A DNA stretch of 64,000 nt. Source: Aquilaria yunnanensis. Lineage: Eukaryota > Streptophyta > Magnoliopsida > Malvales > Thymelaeaceae. The notes beneath the pieces were generated by a model. It made no database searches, was not told the origin of the DNA, and worked only from the letters and a program-made list of their open reading frames with translations. A program made the position numbers and the translations under genes. Positions 40,746 through 52,164 of the stretch are shown one piece after another. Position 1 is the first letter of the stretch. Each line of letters opens with the position of its first letter. The stretch lies in contig CM077597.1 of the NCBI GenBank assembly GCA_039654915.1, positions 75,146,001-75,210,000 of the forward strand, given 5' to 3'.

Positions 40746-42288
40746 TGTTCACCCTCCTCAAGAAAACCCTTAATTTCACCAAATCAGACTTGAGATATAT
40801 TGATCTTTACACTGAAAACCAAGAGGGAAAAACAGTCAGCTTTTAGGTAGAATATACCAAGGACCATGTGAAGGGGATTTCTTAATCCAAATGTACTCTA
40901 GCAAACATCCAATCCATTGCACATATCTAGGCCAAGCTCGAAAAAGATCTCAATCCAACTGTAAAGAATTAAATTCATTCCTCTGGCTGAGAACCACAAG
41001 ATTTCTGAAGTTTAAACATCATGTTCTTTAACCAATAGGCTTTCATGTTTGCTTCAAGGCACGCACGTATCCTGATTTAGAGGACATGAATTGTAAACCA
41101 CAAACATGACAAAAAGCCAATGACAACTAACCGAACCATAATAGGAACCAGCCTTAAGTTGGCAAAGCTAAGAATCTACTAACTTTTTCATATATAGGAA
41201 TAGCAATAGTAGAGTCAAATCTAAATGTGATTTTGGATTCTTAAGCCCATGAGTAATTTCTTGGAAGTGCACTGGCAACCTTACAACTCCTTAATATTAA
41301 TCACCTTATACATTTTTGGTCAATGAACTAAAGAAAATACAAGGTCTTTCATTTTCAATCCACTGATATTTGACAATTTTTTTCACATGGTTTCCATTGG
41401 TTATTAAGCTCTCACAAGGAGGGCTTGCTCTTCAGGTTCCAAAAGCCCAATTCGCACATAGGAACCTAGACTTGACACCACAAACAATGTGTTTAGCATG
41501 TACTGCATGTACTCTTCCTTGAAATACAATAACTTGGGCTACATACATAGTGAAACTTGCAGTTATATAGATATAAAACAAAAAAAAACACAAAAAAATT
41601 AACTTTATAATAAAAAAAATATAAGCAAAGATTCCTGATAACTAATTTTCCACTAGCACTAAGTAGCATAAGTTGCTTTGGCCTCAGATTACCATTGGAA
41701 TACATCTACCACAAGCTTTTAAATATAGGAAAAGGCACTCAATAATAATGACCTAAAGAAGATCTGTGTGACCAGATGCTATTCACTCCTGAAGAAGGTA
41801 TAGTTTACCAAGCAGTCCATTTTTCTTAGATGAGGAAAATGAGGGACGTAAACTATTCAGTTGTGGGTGTTCCAGGGCATGAGTTACTACTGTAGAGCAG
41901 AATCGTTGGCACCAACTTGTTTTACAAGGCCCAAGTAAGAAGAAAACTACCAACATGTTCCACTAATTGATCCCGTTAATGTCAAAGGAAAGAAACAGGA
42001 GAGTTATTGACCAAGTAGAAAATCCTAACAGATTTTACAGAATAAATTGCCCAGCACGTCATGGTTTTAGATCAGACAGATATGTATAGCTTGCACATTT
42101 TCAAGGCAAGCTAGCAGCTTTGCAAGGGTTACCAACCCTCATGACTATTTAAGTAAAACACTGTTGTTGCTATATTAAAAAAAAAAAAAAAAAAGAGGCC
42201 ACCCTTTTGTATACTTGTGAAAAAACCTTTGGTGGTATAGAGAAATGCTCTAACAATATGTAACAATACAATTTGCAGTAACACAAAC
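40746..42288. other. No gene recognised
   Basis: AT-rich sequence between the RPL3 remnant and the chimeric exon. A minus-strand ORF at 41493-41705 is low-complexity. Confidence 0.4.
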
Positions 42289-42517
42289 CTGCAGTTGTAC
42301 GCAAGGAAGGAGGCAAAGATGATTGAAGATTATGCTCTTCCTCGTATAATTTTTTGTACTTCATCACAGAGGAATGAAGCAGTTCTATCATGCGATCTTG
42401 CTCCTCAATTGCTTGCAGGACCAAAACTTTTGATGCAGCATCCTCCATTTGTCTCTTGAGCGCCATTTCCAGATTTTCCTTCAAGTACCTTAGGTGCTCA
42501 AACTTCCTGTAAGACAT
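42289..42517 (-). pseudogene. Chimeric exon: RPL3 start joined to nuclear-pore-anchor-like coiled coil
   Basis: The minus-strand frame starts MSYRKFEHLR, as in RPL3. It continues with EDAASKVLVLQAIEEQDRMI and KYKKLYEEEHNLQSSLP, which resembles the coiled-coil region of plant nuclear-pore anchor (NUA/TPR). The exon ends at a plausible donor (CTGCAG|GTTTGT). About 55 bases around the ATG match the RPL3 pseudogene start at 40745, including leader sequence (GAGGGT..A..AATGTCT). It therefore looks like a fusion of two captured gene fragments. No complete downstream gene is visible; the frame is open for the length of the exon. Confidence 0.55.
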
Positions 42518-42860
42518 TCTTTACCCTCCATAAGAAAATCACCAACACCTCAAATCAACTATTATTTTGAAAAATGGTTAAATCTCTAAAAATAGACCAA
42601 TTATAAGAATTGAGGAAACTCCAGCATTTACGAATCCAAGGGGAATAGAAAAGTAAGAAGAGTGAGATGCTGTCAAAGTTTGTGCTAAAACATACTGAAC
42701 CATGAAGTTTAATGGTTAAGAGATTGCAGTTCCAGACCTGCTTAGGGTGTGATTAGCTATAAGCAAGAGCAAGTATACTTTCCCATAACCCACCAAAAAC
42801 CTCAATAATTAGCGCTTAAAAAACACCATTAGTCAGGAAATGCATAAAAGTACCTGCCAC

Positions 42861-43036
42861 TCAGCAATTTCCAACTGTTCCCTCAGCTTCTCAATGTCAC
42901 TAACTAAATTCCAAGTGGTGTTTTTCTCCAAGCAAGCATGGGTAGTACTCAGCAATTTCCAACTGTTCCCTCAGCTTCTCAATGTCACTAACTAAATTCC
43001 GAGTGGTGTTTTTCTCCAAGCAAGCATGGGTAGTAC
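42861..43036 (-). repeat. 88-bp tandem duplication of a coiled-coil exon piece
   Basis: TCAGCAATTTCCAACTGTTC and the rest of an 88-base unit occur twice, at 42861 and 42949. The minus strand of each unit reads LVSDIEKLREQLEIAE, a coiled-coil fragment. The 88-base period breaks the frame between copies. It may belong to the same captured gene as the neighbouring chimeric exon; I could not identify it. Confidence 0.75.
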
Positions 43037-43069
43037 TCTTTCCTGCACCTTGCTAGAAAGGAATGCAGA

Positions 43070-45734
43070 TTCAGGCTCATAAATGACACATAAAAAGCAT
43101 AAAGAGATTAGACTGAACCAACTGGATCAAATAGAATAATTTGGAAGATGTATGGTTGAATTGGTAAGGGTAAACCCTTGAAAATGTACCAAATATGCTT
43201 AAGGAGCCTCATAAGAAATATACATTGAATACAAGCAATATATTTTTTTTTCTTGGCTTAAAGCATGCTCGAGTAAAGCAGGGGTATTCTATGAACACTA
43301 AAGATCCTTCTAGCCTGTGATTTATGCAGAAAACTGAGGAACTATCTTACCACACAAACACTGCAGTAGTCTCCTTTTTTCTACTCCCAGTTTTCAATAT
43401 AAATTAGGGTAATGAATATGAATCTTGCAAACCTTGCAAATCAAATTACTGAAATTGACCAATTATAATATAAACTCCAAAGCATAATAGTAAGAAACAA
43501 ATATATTTATCAATCACAGCTGCATCTTAAGTCCTTTCATGCTTTTCTCTTTTTTTTTTTTCTTTTTAAATGTTGACATAAAAACTGAGAAACCATCAAC
43601 GGGCATTGCCCCAAAACCCTTTTCTTGCTCTGAAATATGAACTCTACCATTTATTAAGTAGCAAGCAGAACTGAGTTGTTAAGAGGAATCATTTTGTCCT
43701 TTGAAAGACAAAGGCTATTTCAAGAAGCGAAGAACAAAAATACAATTGCATGATCTAGAGCACTGACAAATGCAAAAGTCAATGCAAATTCAATTTTTTT
43801 TTTAATCAGATACAACACACAGGTAAAGACAATCAAAAGCTATAAACATTTCAAGATTAAATGGAAAATGACCTGTTGGAATTTGATTCACCAGAATGGT
43901 TTCTAAGGTGCCAGAAAAATTTGTGGCGACTCAATCCAGCATTGAAGTTCCCGGAAATACCTTCCCATTATAATGAATGGTAAAGTTTCTTGTAGCAGTT
44001 TTATCATGAAAAAAATTCTCAAAAATACTAAGCTTCAAAGCCAATAGCTGAATAGCAACAAATAAAATGGTCCAGAGAAAGTAAAGGTCAATTGGAGAAC
44101 AAACTTCATCAATGCTAAAGCCCAAGGATTCTTGTCTCCTTCTCATTTTAGAAGCTATAGCTACGGGAAAAAAAATATATATATTCCATGGTCTTTTTAA
44201 TTGGCTTTGAGAAACTTGAGCACAATCAAACAAAATCATATGCATATATCAATAAAATACACCCATAGATTTAATGCATTAATAGAATAGCAAAAAAAAA
44301 CAAAACAAAACAAAACAAAACCAAAACCATAAACGTTGTAAACAGAACAAAGGAAATCTAACCGAAGGAAAAGGCAGATCTGGAAAAGTACTTGTAAACA
44401 ATTTAGAGTATCCGAAAGAAGACAACACACACCTGCGGTGAAGAAGCCAAGGGCATAGAAATCAGAAGAAAGAATATGGCCTCCAAGAAAAGAAAAAAAA
44501 ATCCAAAAGAAAAAGAGTCCAGTAAAAGTCATCATAAACACAATTCTAATTTCCTGTGCGATGGTACATACAAATGAAAATCTCATCACTAATTATTTAT
44601 AGAACCAAGAAAAAGGCAACAAATCCAGGCATCAACCACTCAGATGTTACTACCATAATGCCATTTGCAAAGAATGTAGGTGACTATGGAAGTATGGGAA
44701 AAAAAAATAGAAAGGGAAAAATATACATGCAGCATTACATTGAATTTCTGCGCGTGACCAGTTTTTTACTGGCTTCGCACGGCTTTTTGAGTCTTTCTGA
44801 TGTCGGCTCCTTCAAGGAGACAATAAAGAATCTCCGGCGAGTCCTTGAAGTAAGAATTCTTGACTGTGGTGTTTATCCAAAAAAACTTCTTGGTTGTGGC
44901 AGGGATTGAGATTGAATGTGGGCTCTGAGATGATTCTTGCTTCTGCGGCCATGGCTTTAGGAAAGCTAGGATGGAGAAGCGAATGGAAGCTTTGAGACGA
45001 AAGGGAAGAGAAGGGGTTTCCTGATTCAGTTTTGGAAAATAGATGGAATTCAATTTGGCAACATGGAAAGCGTTTAGTTCCAGAAAATTTTTCATCTGTT
45101 GAAAATTTCTTAAAAAATTAAAAAATGAAAAGAAAACATGTTTAGTTAAATTATTTTCTTTTTCACTTTTCTTAGAAAACAGTTTTCTAATTTATGAAAA
45201 TATGGAAAATATTACTTTTATTGTTTTCCCAGTTTTTTAACCCCTCTCTCTCACATTCTCTATCTCTTTCGACTCGAGACTTTTGGATCTCTCGATCTCC
45301 ACTTTCCTCCTCGCCACATTGCGCTTTCCCACAATTTGACCAGGCCACGTCTCGCTTTCCACCACCATCCGACCAGTCTCCCTGTCAATGCCATCTAACC
45401 AACACCAATCAAACTCCTCTGACGCTGGCCCGCTTCTATCTTATCGATTTCGATCGTTAAATCCTTTCCTCCCTCCTTTGATTACAAGTGACTAAGCTGC
45501 CCTTGGGGAATGAAGTGATCCTGGGGAAGCAATAACAGCAGTATCGGAGCTCTGGGATTGTGAAATCGGCAACGGAAAGTGGGATGCCGACAATGCTTGA
45601 AATGGTGATGCATACGTAAGGAATAGAAAAATTGAGAGCCTAAGTGGCAAAGAGCAAACAGTTGGTGTTTTTCCTAACAAACAAAATTTGCTCACTGTTC
45701 CACCTCTGGAACCCGTAATGGATAAAGTGAGCCT
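43070..45734. other. No gene recognised
   Basis: AT-rich to mixed sequence. A 109-codon minus-strand frame (44766-45095) has acceptable composition and a possible transit-like start but no recognised family. A pyrimidine-rich stretch at 45230-45480 looks like a 5' leader. The frames at 43931-44245 and 44236-44589 are hydrophobic low-complexity translations of AT-rich DNA. Confidence 0.35.
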
Positions 45735-48700
45735 CTATATGACTAAACCAAGCTCAAGGGGCTTGTTTTTGTCTATACAAGGCTTTATGCAGTTTCTAAA
45801 CTATGTCCTTACCACCCTTTTGCTTATAGCCGCTTGGTTGGTCTACAAAAAAAATCTTCATTTATTTTACCATGGAGAATGGAAGATTTAACATCAAGTT
45901 GGCAAATGACCTAGCTTCACTGTGTAGCTAAGGCAATAATCATATATATAGAGTCCATCCTTGCTACTAGGGCAAATACTTCTGTGTAGCCTACACTATG
46001 TTGCTGAACATAACCCTTTACAACTATGTGAGCATTGAACTTATCCACCTCACGAACCTCATTAAAGTTTGGTCTTATATGTCCATTATACACCAAATTT
46101 TTTTTGCTCTAGCAGCTAACTCGGTCAAGCTCCAAGTATTATTTTTCTTAATAGCCTTTATTTCAGCATCCATAGATTGCCTCCATTTGGCACTTTTCAT
46201 TGCCTCCATATAGTTGAATGGATCGGCATCTGTTACATGGGCCATGTTCAACTCATTTTCTTCATCTGACAAGTCTTCTCCGGAAACATATAATCTTTCA
46301 TCCATATAGGTGCTCATATCTCTCTTCTTGCATGAAGATTGACATCATTTTCACTTGAAGGAGATGAAGAACCATTTCCAGGAACACTGTAATAGCAATT
46401 TTCATTTGCACTTGCATCTTCACTACCAACTTCTTTTGCTTCATTTACATCAATGTTGTGTTTTTTTTTATCTCCCTATTCTAAATCTAGCAATAGTTTC
46501 CCCTTGTAACTTACATCCCAATCCCATTGTTTCTATTCCTCAAAGATAACATCTCTGTTTACCACCACCTTTTGATTCTTCATTCACACCTGGCAGCATA
46601 CAGTAGAAACCCGTCCCAACTTTTTTGCAACGTTTAATTTTTAGTAATTAATCTATGATTTTTTATTTTCAACATTTTTGTATATAAATAAAAAATATTT
46701 ATATATAAATGATAAATAAAGACCTATAGTTTCTAAATGTATTTTTTTAATTTTTTCTAAGAAACAATAATATAAAAAACTTCAAGTCAAAGTATACAAA
46801 AAATTCAAATGTTTCAAAGAATATGGGATAAAAGAAGTATTTTCTAATTTGGTACTTGCATCAAGCACATGGATGTGTGCAATATAACCAAACAGCTTGA
46901 AATGGTCAATTAAAGGCTTCAGTCCACTTCTTGCCTATCTTGGAGTCATGTCTTTAACTACAAGAATGGTGCACTTATTGACTACATATATGGTCCATCT
47001 TACTACCTTAGGCTAGAAGCTTTTAGACATCTTCTTGTTTGACAACATAGACTTCACCAAGTTCATCATTGTCCTATTCTTCCTCTTAGCAACACCATTT
47101 TGTTGAGAGTTGTAGGTTGTTTGAGCTGCCTTTTGATTCCATTCTCCTTGTAGAACTAATTAAACTCTTCAGATTTGAACTTTCCTTCTTTGTCAGTTTG
47201 TAGAGATTTAATAAACTGTCTAGTTTCTTTTTCAACAAACTTCATAAAGTACTTTAGATACTAAAAAGCTTCTGATTTTTCTACTAAAAAAACCCATGCT
47301 TTTCTACTAAAATCATCAATGAAGCACAAGGAATACCTTTTCTTGCTATTTAAGGCTAATGTTATTGATCCACAAATGTCTGCATGAATGAGCTGTAGTC
47401 TTTGAGATACTCTCCACTGGCTCTTTATTGGAATAAGATCTCTGTGCTACTTACCAACCACACAAGTTTTACACACTATGGTTGATGTAGGAAGCTTTAG
47501 TAGCCCTCAACCATGTCCTTTTGCTGCAACATGCTAAGGCTTTTATGGCTTAGATGACCACATCTTTGATGCCATAAATGTAAGAGGTCCTGGGCTGGTG
47601 AATGAAAATAGACAGCATCTTTTTTAACTTGAGCTCTTGCCAGTAATACAAACATCATGTTTGCTATTATACTAGTTTGGTTTATTAAACCACTCTCAAG
47701 ATGGTAAATTTTGCACATTCCTGATTTGATGAAAATAGCTAAACCCTTTTCCTACAACTATTCTACACTTAGAAAGATTGTTTTGTAATTTAGGTACATA
47801 GAATACTTTTATGATAACATAATGTAGTGCATCCACAGCCAGCTAAACATTTCCTTTTCCAAGCACCTGCAGCCTTGTATTGTTTCCCAGTTTCACAACT
47901 TGTTTGAACCCTTTATCCAAATCTTTGGATAATGGCTTATTACCACACATGTGGTTTGAGCAACCAAAGTCCATAAGCCAACATCTAAGACATTAACAAC
48001 ATCTAGTCTTTTTCATCTAATTTTACATAGTTTGCCTTTTTGTTCCACAAAGGACATTCATACAAAACATGTCCAAGTTTGTGACACTTGTAACACTCAA
48101 ATATGGCTTTGTTCAATGCTTGATGTCTTTTACCTCTTCCTTTTCCTCTAAAACTGTTTCTGCCTCAACCACTAGCCTTAGATATTTCCTCAGTAACTAC
48201 TTTAAGAACTTGTTCTTCCCTGCTATTTTTCTGAAATTTATGTTCATGTATAATTAATGATCATTGTAACTCATCAATTAAGAGCACATCAGTGTTTTTA
48301 GATTCTTCAATTGATCAAATAATGCAATTCAATTTGTTTATTAAAAATCTAAAGATCTTCTTCTAATATAGTGACATCATGCATCTTCTCCCAATGAGAT
48401 CTAATTTTATTTTCAATAGTCATAACTTTGGCAAAATGCTTAGAAACACTCTCACCACTTTTCATCCTACGGGTCTCAAACTTCTTCCTCTGAGCTTGTA
48501 GGATCAAACACCTAAGTCTTGTATTCCCCTCATATTTTTTTAAATTGAATCTTAGGTTTGGTTTGAAGTTCTTTTCTCTGGGATTGTTTCCAAGATTGCC
48601 ATGTTAATTACTTGGAAGAAATAATTCTTTACTTTAAGATCCTTTAGCTTCAATTTCTTAAGCTTCTTCTACTATTATCTAAACACTACTACTCCTTCTG

Positions 48701-48930
48701 GTTCTTTATAGCCTATCTTGAGAAAGCTCCAGCGTTCCTTGGAACTTAAGAAATTCTTCATCAAAATAATCCAACAGTCATAGTGACTATCAAAGCGTGG
48801 TACGGCCAGTTAAACGAAGGCGCTATTGCCTCCACCTAACATTTCTTTTTTACTTTCATGTTTTTCTTACTCTAGTGTTTATAGTCACTAGAAAGAATGT
48901 TAGCTCTCTTTTTTTTTTTTTTTCAGACCC
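45735..48930 (-). pseudogene. Copia gag-pol remnant
   Basis: Recognisable blocks on the minus strand: zinc knuckle CYKCHKLGHVLYEC (about 48105-48060); pre-integrase LWHQRCGHLSHKSLSMLQQK (within 47718-47497); integrase with LIHADICGSI, KKRYSLCFIDDFSRKAWVF and a later NKMVL in place of the usual QNG block (about 47410-46900); reverse transcriptase start MKSAKWRQSMDAEIKAIKKN (46317-46075); and GYTEVFALVARMDSI further on (to about 45740). Many stops and frameshifts occur. Reverse transcriptase is incomplete and RNase H is missing. Confidence 0.8.
46601..46841. mobile_element. Stowaway-like MITE inside copia element
   Basis: The left end AGTAGAAACCCGTCCCAAC and right end GGGATAAAAGAAGTATT are inverted relatives. 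The interior shares ATTAATCTATGATTTTTTAT and TTCAACATTTT with the MITE at 58.4 kb. It interrupts the copia coding sequence between integrase and reverse transcriptase. Confidence 0.55.
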
Positions 48931-48951
48931 AGTGGCCGCTTTAATACCAAT
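48930..48951 (-). other. Copia primer-binding site
   Basis: The minus strand reads TTGGTATTAAAGC directly after the LTR end TTAACA. This is a worn version of the TGGTATCAGAGC site complementary to initiator tRNA-Met. Confidence 0.6.
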
Positions 48952-48952
48952 T

Positions 48953-49823
48953 TGTTAAGCTCAATTGATGCAGATAATCGAAGAACACAACAAATTAGGT
49001 GAATGACTTCACTTATTCAGCATAGCAACACTTGGCTTTTTTAAAGCTATACATACTAATTGTAAGACTTAAAAACAACCCATTATAGCTAAAACAAAGC
49101 TATGTGGTAACATAAAACAAGCAAGTTGATGGCTAATTAATCACAACCCTGATTTTAGGGGATTCATTCTAACTTAAACATAAAAAATAGAATTTATAAA
49201 ATTGTTTCTCTCTTATTAATCCATCAGGAAAAACCAATACAAAGAATAAGAATGAAAGGATTACCTGAATGAAGCAATCATGGAAGACAAGCTGCAATAG
49301 AGTAGAAGCGATGCAAGGTTTCAAGTCTTATAGATTGGCAAAGATGTCTCCAATGATGTTCTCCACCTCTAGGCAGGACCCTCGATAGTAAGTGGGTTGG
49401 ACAGCTGGTTCCTCATTTCTCCCAAAGACAGAAAAACAAGCTCCTTGTAATTGCTTTTTAGAACCATTAGAGCGAAGTTGTGGAGCAATGTTGAAGATCC
49501 TGCAAAGGAAGCCTTTTGGATGAGTGAGCTTTTCCATGAGATAACAAGGGATAGGAAGATAACAAGAATGCTGAGAATCTTTGAAATCTCCATGTCTGCT
49601 CTGCTTCATTTCTTTGGATCTTTCTTTTCTTTTGGAAATGGGTTTAGAGAGAGCAAGTGAAAGAGATAGTGAGAGAAATGAAGAGCTTAAGTGAATTCGT
49701 AACCTCTAAAGTGAGGGTTTTAATGACAAGAGTATGTGATGGCAGGAATATTTTCCTAAATAATGAAAATGCCCTTTTCTAAATAGGGAATGGTGAGTAT
49801 GGAATAAAATTTGGCTAATATCA
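48953..49823 (-). repeat. 5' LTR of copia element
   Basis: On the minus strand it starts near 49823 with TGATATTAGCCAAAT and ends at 48953 with TTAACA next to the primer-binding site. The outer border is inferred from the TG start only, as no partner LTR is available. The ORFs at 49328-49609 fall inside it. Confidence 0.45.
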
Positions 49824-50356
49824 CATTGACCCCTTTATGTTTGCAAATATACACTTGCCACCCTTTTAATTTTTTTATCAAAATTAGTCAAACTTTAGTC
49901 AAAATTATGAAGGTTACTGATAAAGATGTTCATCCAATCTGCTCAACCCCAAAACTAACTGGCCCAAAATAAATAGATTAGATGGCTATACGGGCTATGG
50001 TCAAATCAGGCAGTAAAAATAAAAACTTGATATGCATGTAGGCCAATTTGGGTAGTAAAAATAGATACCTAGTAAACATAAACTAGCCCTATTTATTTAA
50101 ATTTAAGTTATCTTATGCCATCATACCCTAGCCTAAACAAGACATGATCTCACCTATTACCAGCCCAAATCCTAATCATAAAGCCTAACAGCTACTTAGT
50201 CTCTCCTCCGACCTGTTTTTCACCGAAGTTGCCTTTTCTCTATCCTGCCATACTCTACTCAATATCAAACCTAGAATGAAGCATAAACCCAGCATGACAT
50301 AGAAGCATTTAAGCTAAGAAACTATATCTCTAAACATTATTGACTAGCTCTAAGGA
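49824..50356. other. No gene recognised
   Basis: Short AT-rich spacer between the copia LTR and the CACTA element. Confidence 0.4.
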
Positions 50357-52164
50357 CACTACTAAAATTAGGGCTTTTTCCAATGGCTGTTTCACATGGT
50401 CTTAAGTTCAGAATTTGCAATGGCTGTTTGAAATTACCAATACAAGGTTGTTGGTAACAGACTGATAGTAAATTTGCACGTTAGAAATTTTTTTATCAAT
50501 GGTAAAATGTTTAACCATTGGTAATTTCCAATATTTGCCCACTGGTAAATAAGCCGTTAGTAATTACTAACGGTTTAATTTTGGACACTTCTTAGCAACG
50601 GTTGAATAATTACCAATGCGTTTGACCGTTGGTAGCCACCAACACAGCTAACTGTTGGTAAATTATCAACAATTGAAACCATTAGTAAATATCAATGTGT
50701 TAGACTATTGGTGAATTACCAATGACTGAAACTATTGGTAAATACCGTTGTGTTTGACCGTTGGCTAGACTATCAATGACTTGGCTATTGGTAAACTTCT
50801 TTATATTAAAAAAATTAAATCAAATTTCAACTATTTTTTTAAATATAAAGGATTATTGTTGTTTCAAAAAGAGAAAATTTTAAAAAAAATAAAAGGATTT
50901 TCTAGTAAATATTACAAAAATTTGATGCAAATTTGAAATAACTTAAAATTACACAAAAAAACAAAACAAAAAAAGTACCAAAATATTACAATAAAAAAAT
51001 AACCTAAACATAAATTACAAGTACCTAAAATATACAAGTCTGCGAAACATAAATTACAAGTACCTAAAATATTACATGTACCACACACAGAGCCAAAACA
51101 AAACCTTTGGTGGCTGAAACAAGGCTACGAAACACATGGGCAAAAAATAGATATACACAGAGCAAAAACCAAATATCCAACAGAGCAAAAAAAAAAAAAA
51201 AAAACACTTGCCTTGTTTATACACAGATACACAGAGATTTACACAAATAACTACACGCGAATATACACAGATATCCACCTTCAACCATGTGAGGGACGTG
51301 AATTCCATGCGCCACTGTCGGCCGATCATCCGCCGCCGCCACTATTGCCATCGGGACCATTCAGCTCGTCTCCATCCTGTATACACAATACTCCAAAGGA
51401 AAAAAACAAAAAACACCATGGAAAGCCCAAAAATTTAAAAAGAAAATTGACTTCAAAACTTTGAAGCTTGATCCATGATAATCGGTTGTGTTTTTGAAGA
51501 AATATCTTTAGAAGAAGTTAAAGAGGAGAATAGAATGATCAAAACCATGTAAACAAAGTAAATTTTTTAGAAAAAAAAATTTAACCTGAAACTTTAAAGC
51601 CACATATATGAAAGCGGTTGATTTTTTGAAGAAGTGGAATTAGAGAAAGTTAACGAGGACTTTACAAGAAATCTAGACATGTGAACAAAAAAAAATATGG
51701 AAAAAAAATTCTGGAAATTTTGTGTAAGAAGGAGACAGGGAGGAGAGAATGAGAAAAGAAGAAGAAAAGGAAAAAAGAAGGAATGGGGGAGAGGAGAAAA
51801 GAAGAAGAAGAAAAGAGAAGGAATGAGGGAGAGAAGGAAAAGAATAGGGAGAAACGTTCTAGTGAGGAGACAGGGAGAGTTAGCAGAATGAGGGAAACTT
51901 TTATAATTGAAAAAGGGGGAAAAATCAAACTTATGTCCCACATTTTTTATGCTTGTTTCAAAATAGTCCCAATTTTTCAATTTCTAATGGGTTATTCAAT
52001 ACCAACGGTTTTTCATGTTGGTAATATGAACAGTTTAACCCATTGATAATTTATTAATGGCTTGACCGTTAGTAAATGTCACCAATGGTCTAATGTATTA
52101 ATAATTACCAACAGTCTGACCGTTGATAAAATACTCGTTGGAAAATCACAAAATTTTAGTAGTG
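50357..52164. mobile_element. Non-autonomous CACTA (En/Spm) transposon, 1.8 kb
   Basis: The left end CACTACTAAAATTAGGG and right end AAAATTTTAGTAGTG are inverted repeats starting with CACTA. Within about 450 bases of the left end and 170 of the right end, many copies of ACCGTTGGTAA or its complement occur. This is the expected dense subterminal repeat that binds CACTA transposase. Flanking triplets are GGA and AGA, an imperfect target duplication. The middle is AT-rich, with a purine-rich tract at 51700-51850 and no transposase gene. Confidence 0.75.

Larger units (their letters stand above)
45735..49823 (-). mobile_element. Truncated Ty1/copia retrotransposon
   Basis: Minus-strand order from the right: 5' LTR (48953-49823), primer-binding site, gag with zinc knuckle, pre-integrase, integrase and the start of reverse transcriptase, then loss of the element near 45735. 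The 3' LTR is not in view. A MITE has inserted between the integrase and reverse-transcriptase parts. Confidence 0.75.

Noticed and set aside
42690..42760. Possible SINE or tRNA-like promoter boxes
   Set aside because: Only a loose TGGTTAAGAG-like A-box resemblance; no B-box at the right distance and no foldable cloverleaf.
44236..44589. 117-codon hydrophobic ORF resembling a membrane protein
   Set aside because: Hydrophobicity comes from T-rich codons in AT-rich DNA; no start context, splice pattern or homologue.
51594..51980. 128-codon Ser/Phe-rich ORF
   Set aside because: It comes from a purine/pyrimidine-skewed tract inside the non-autonomous CACTA element.
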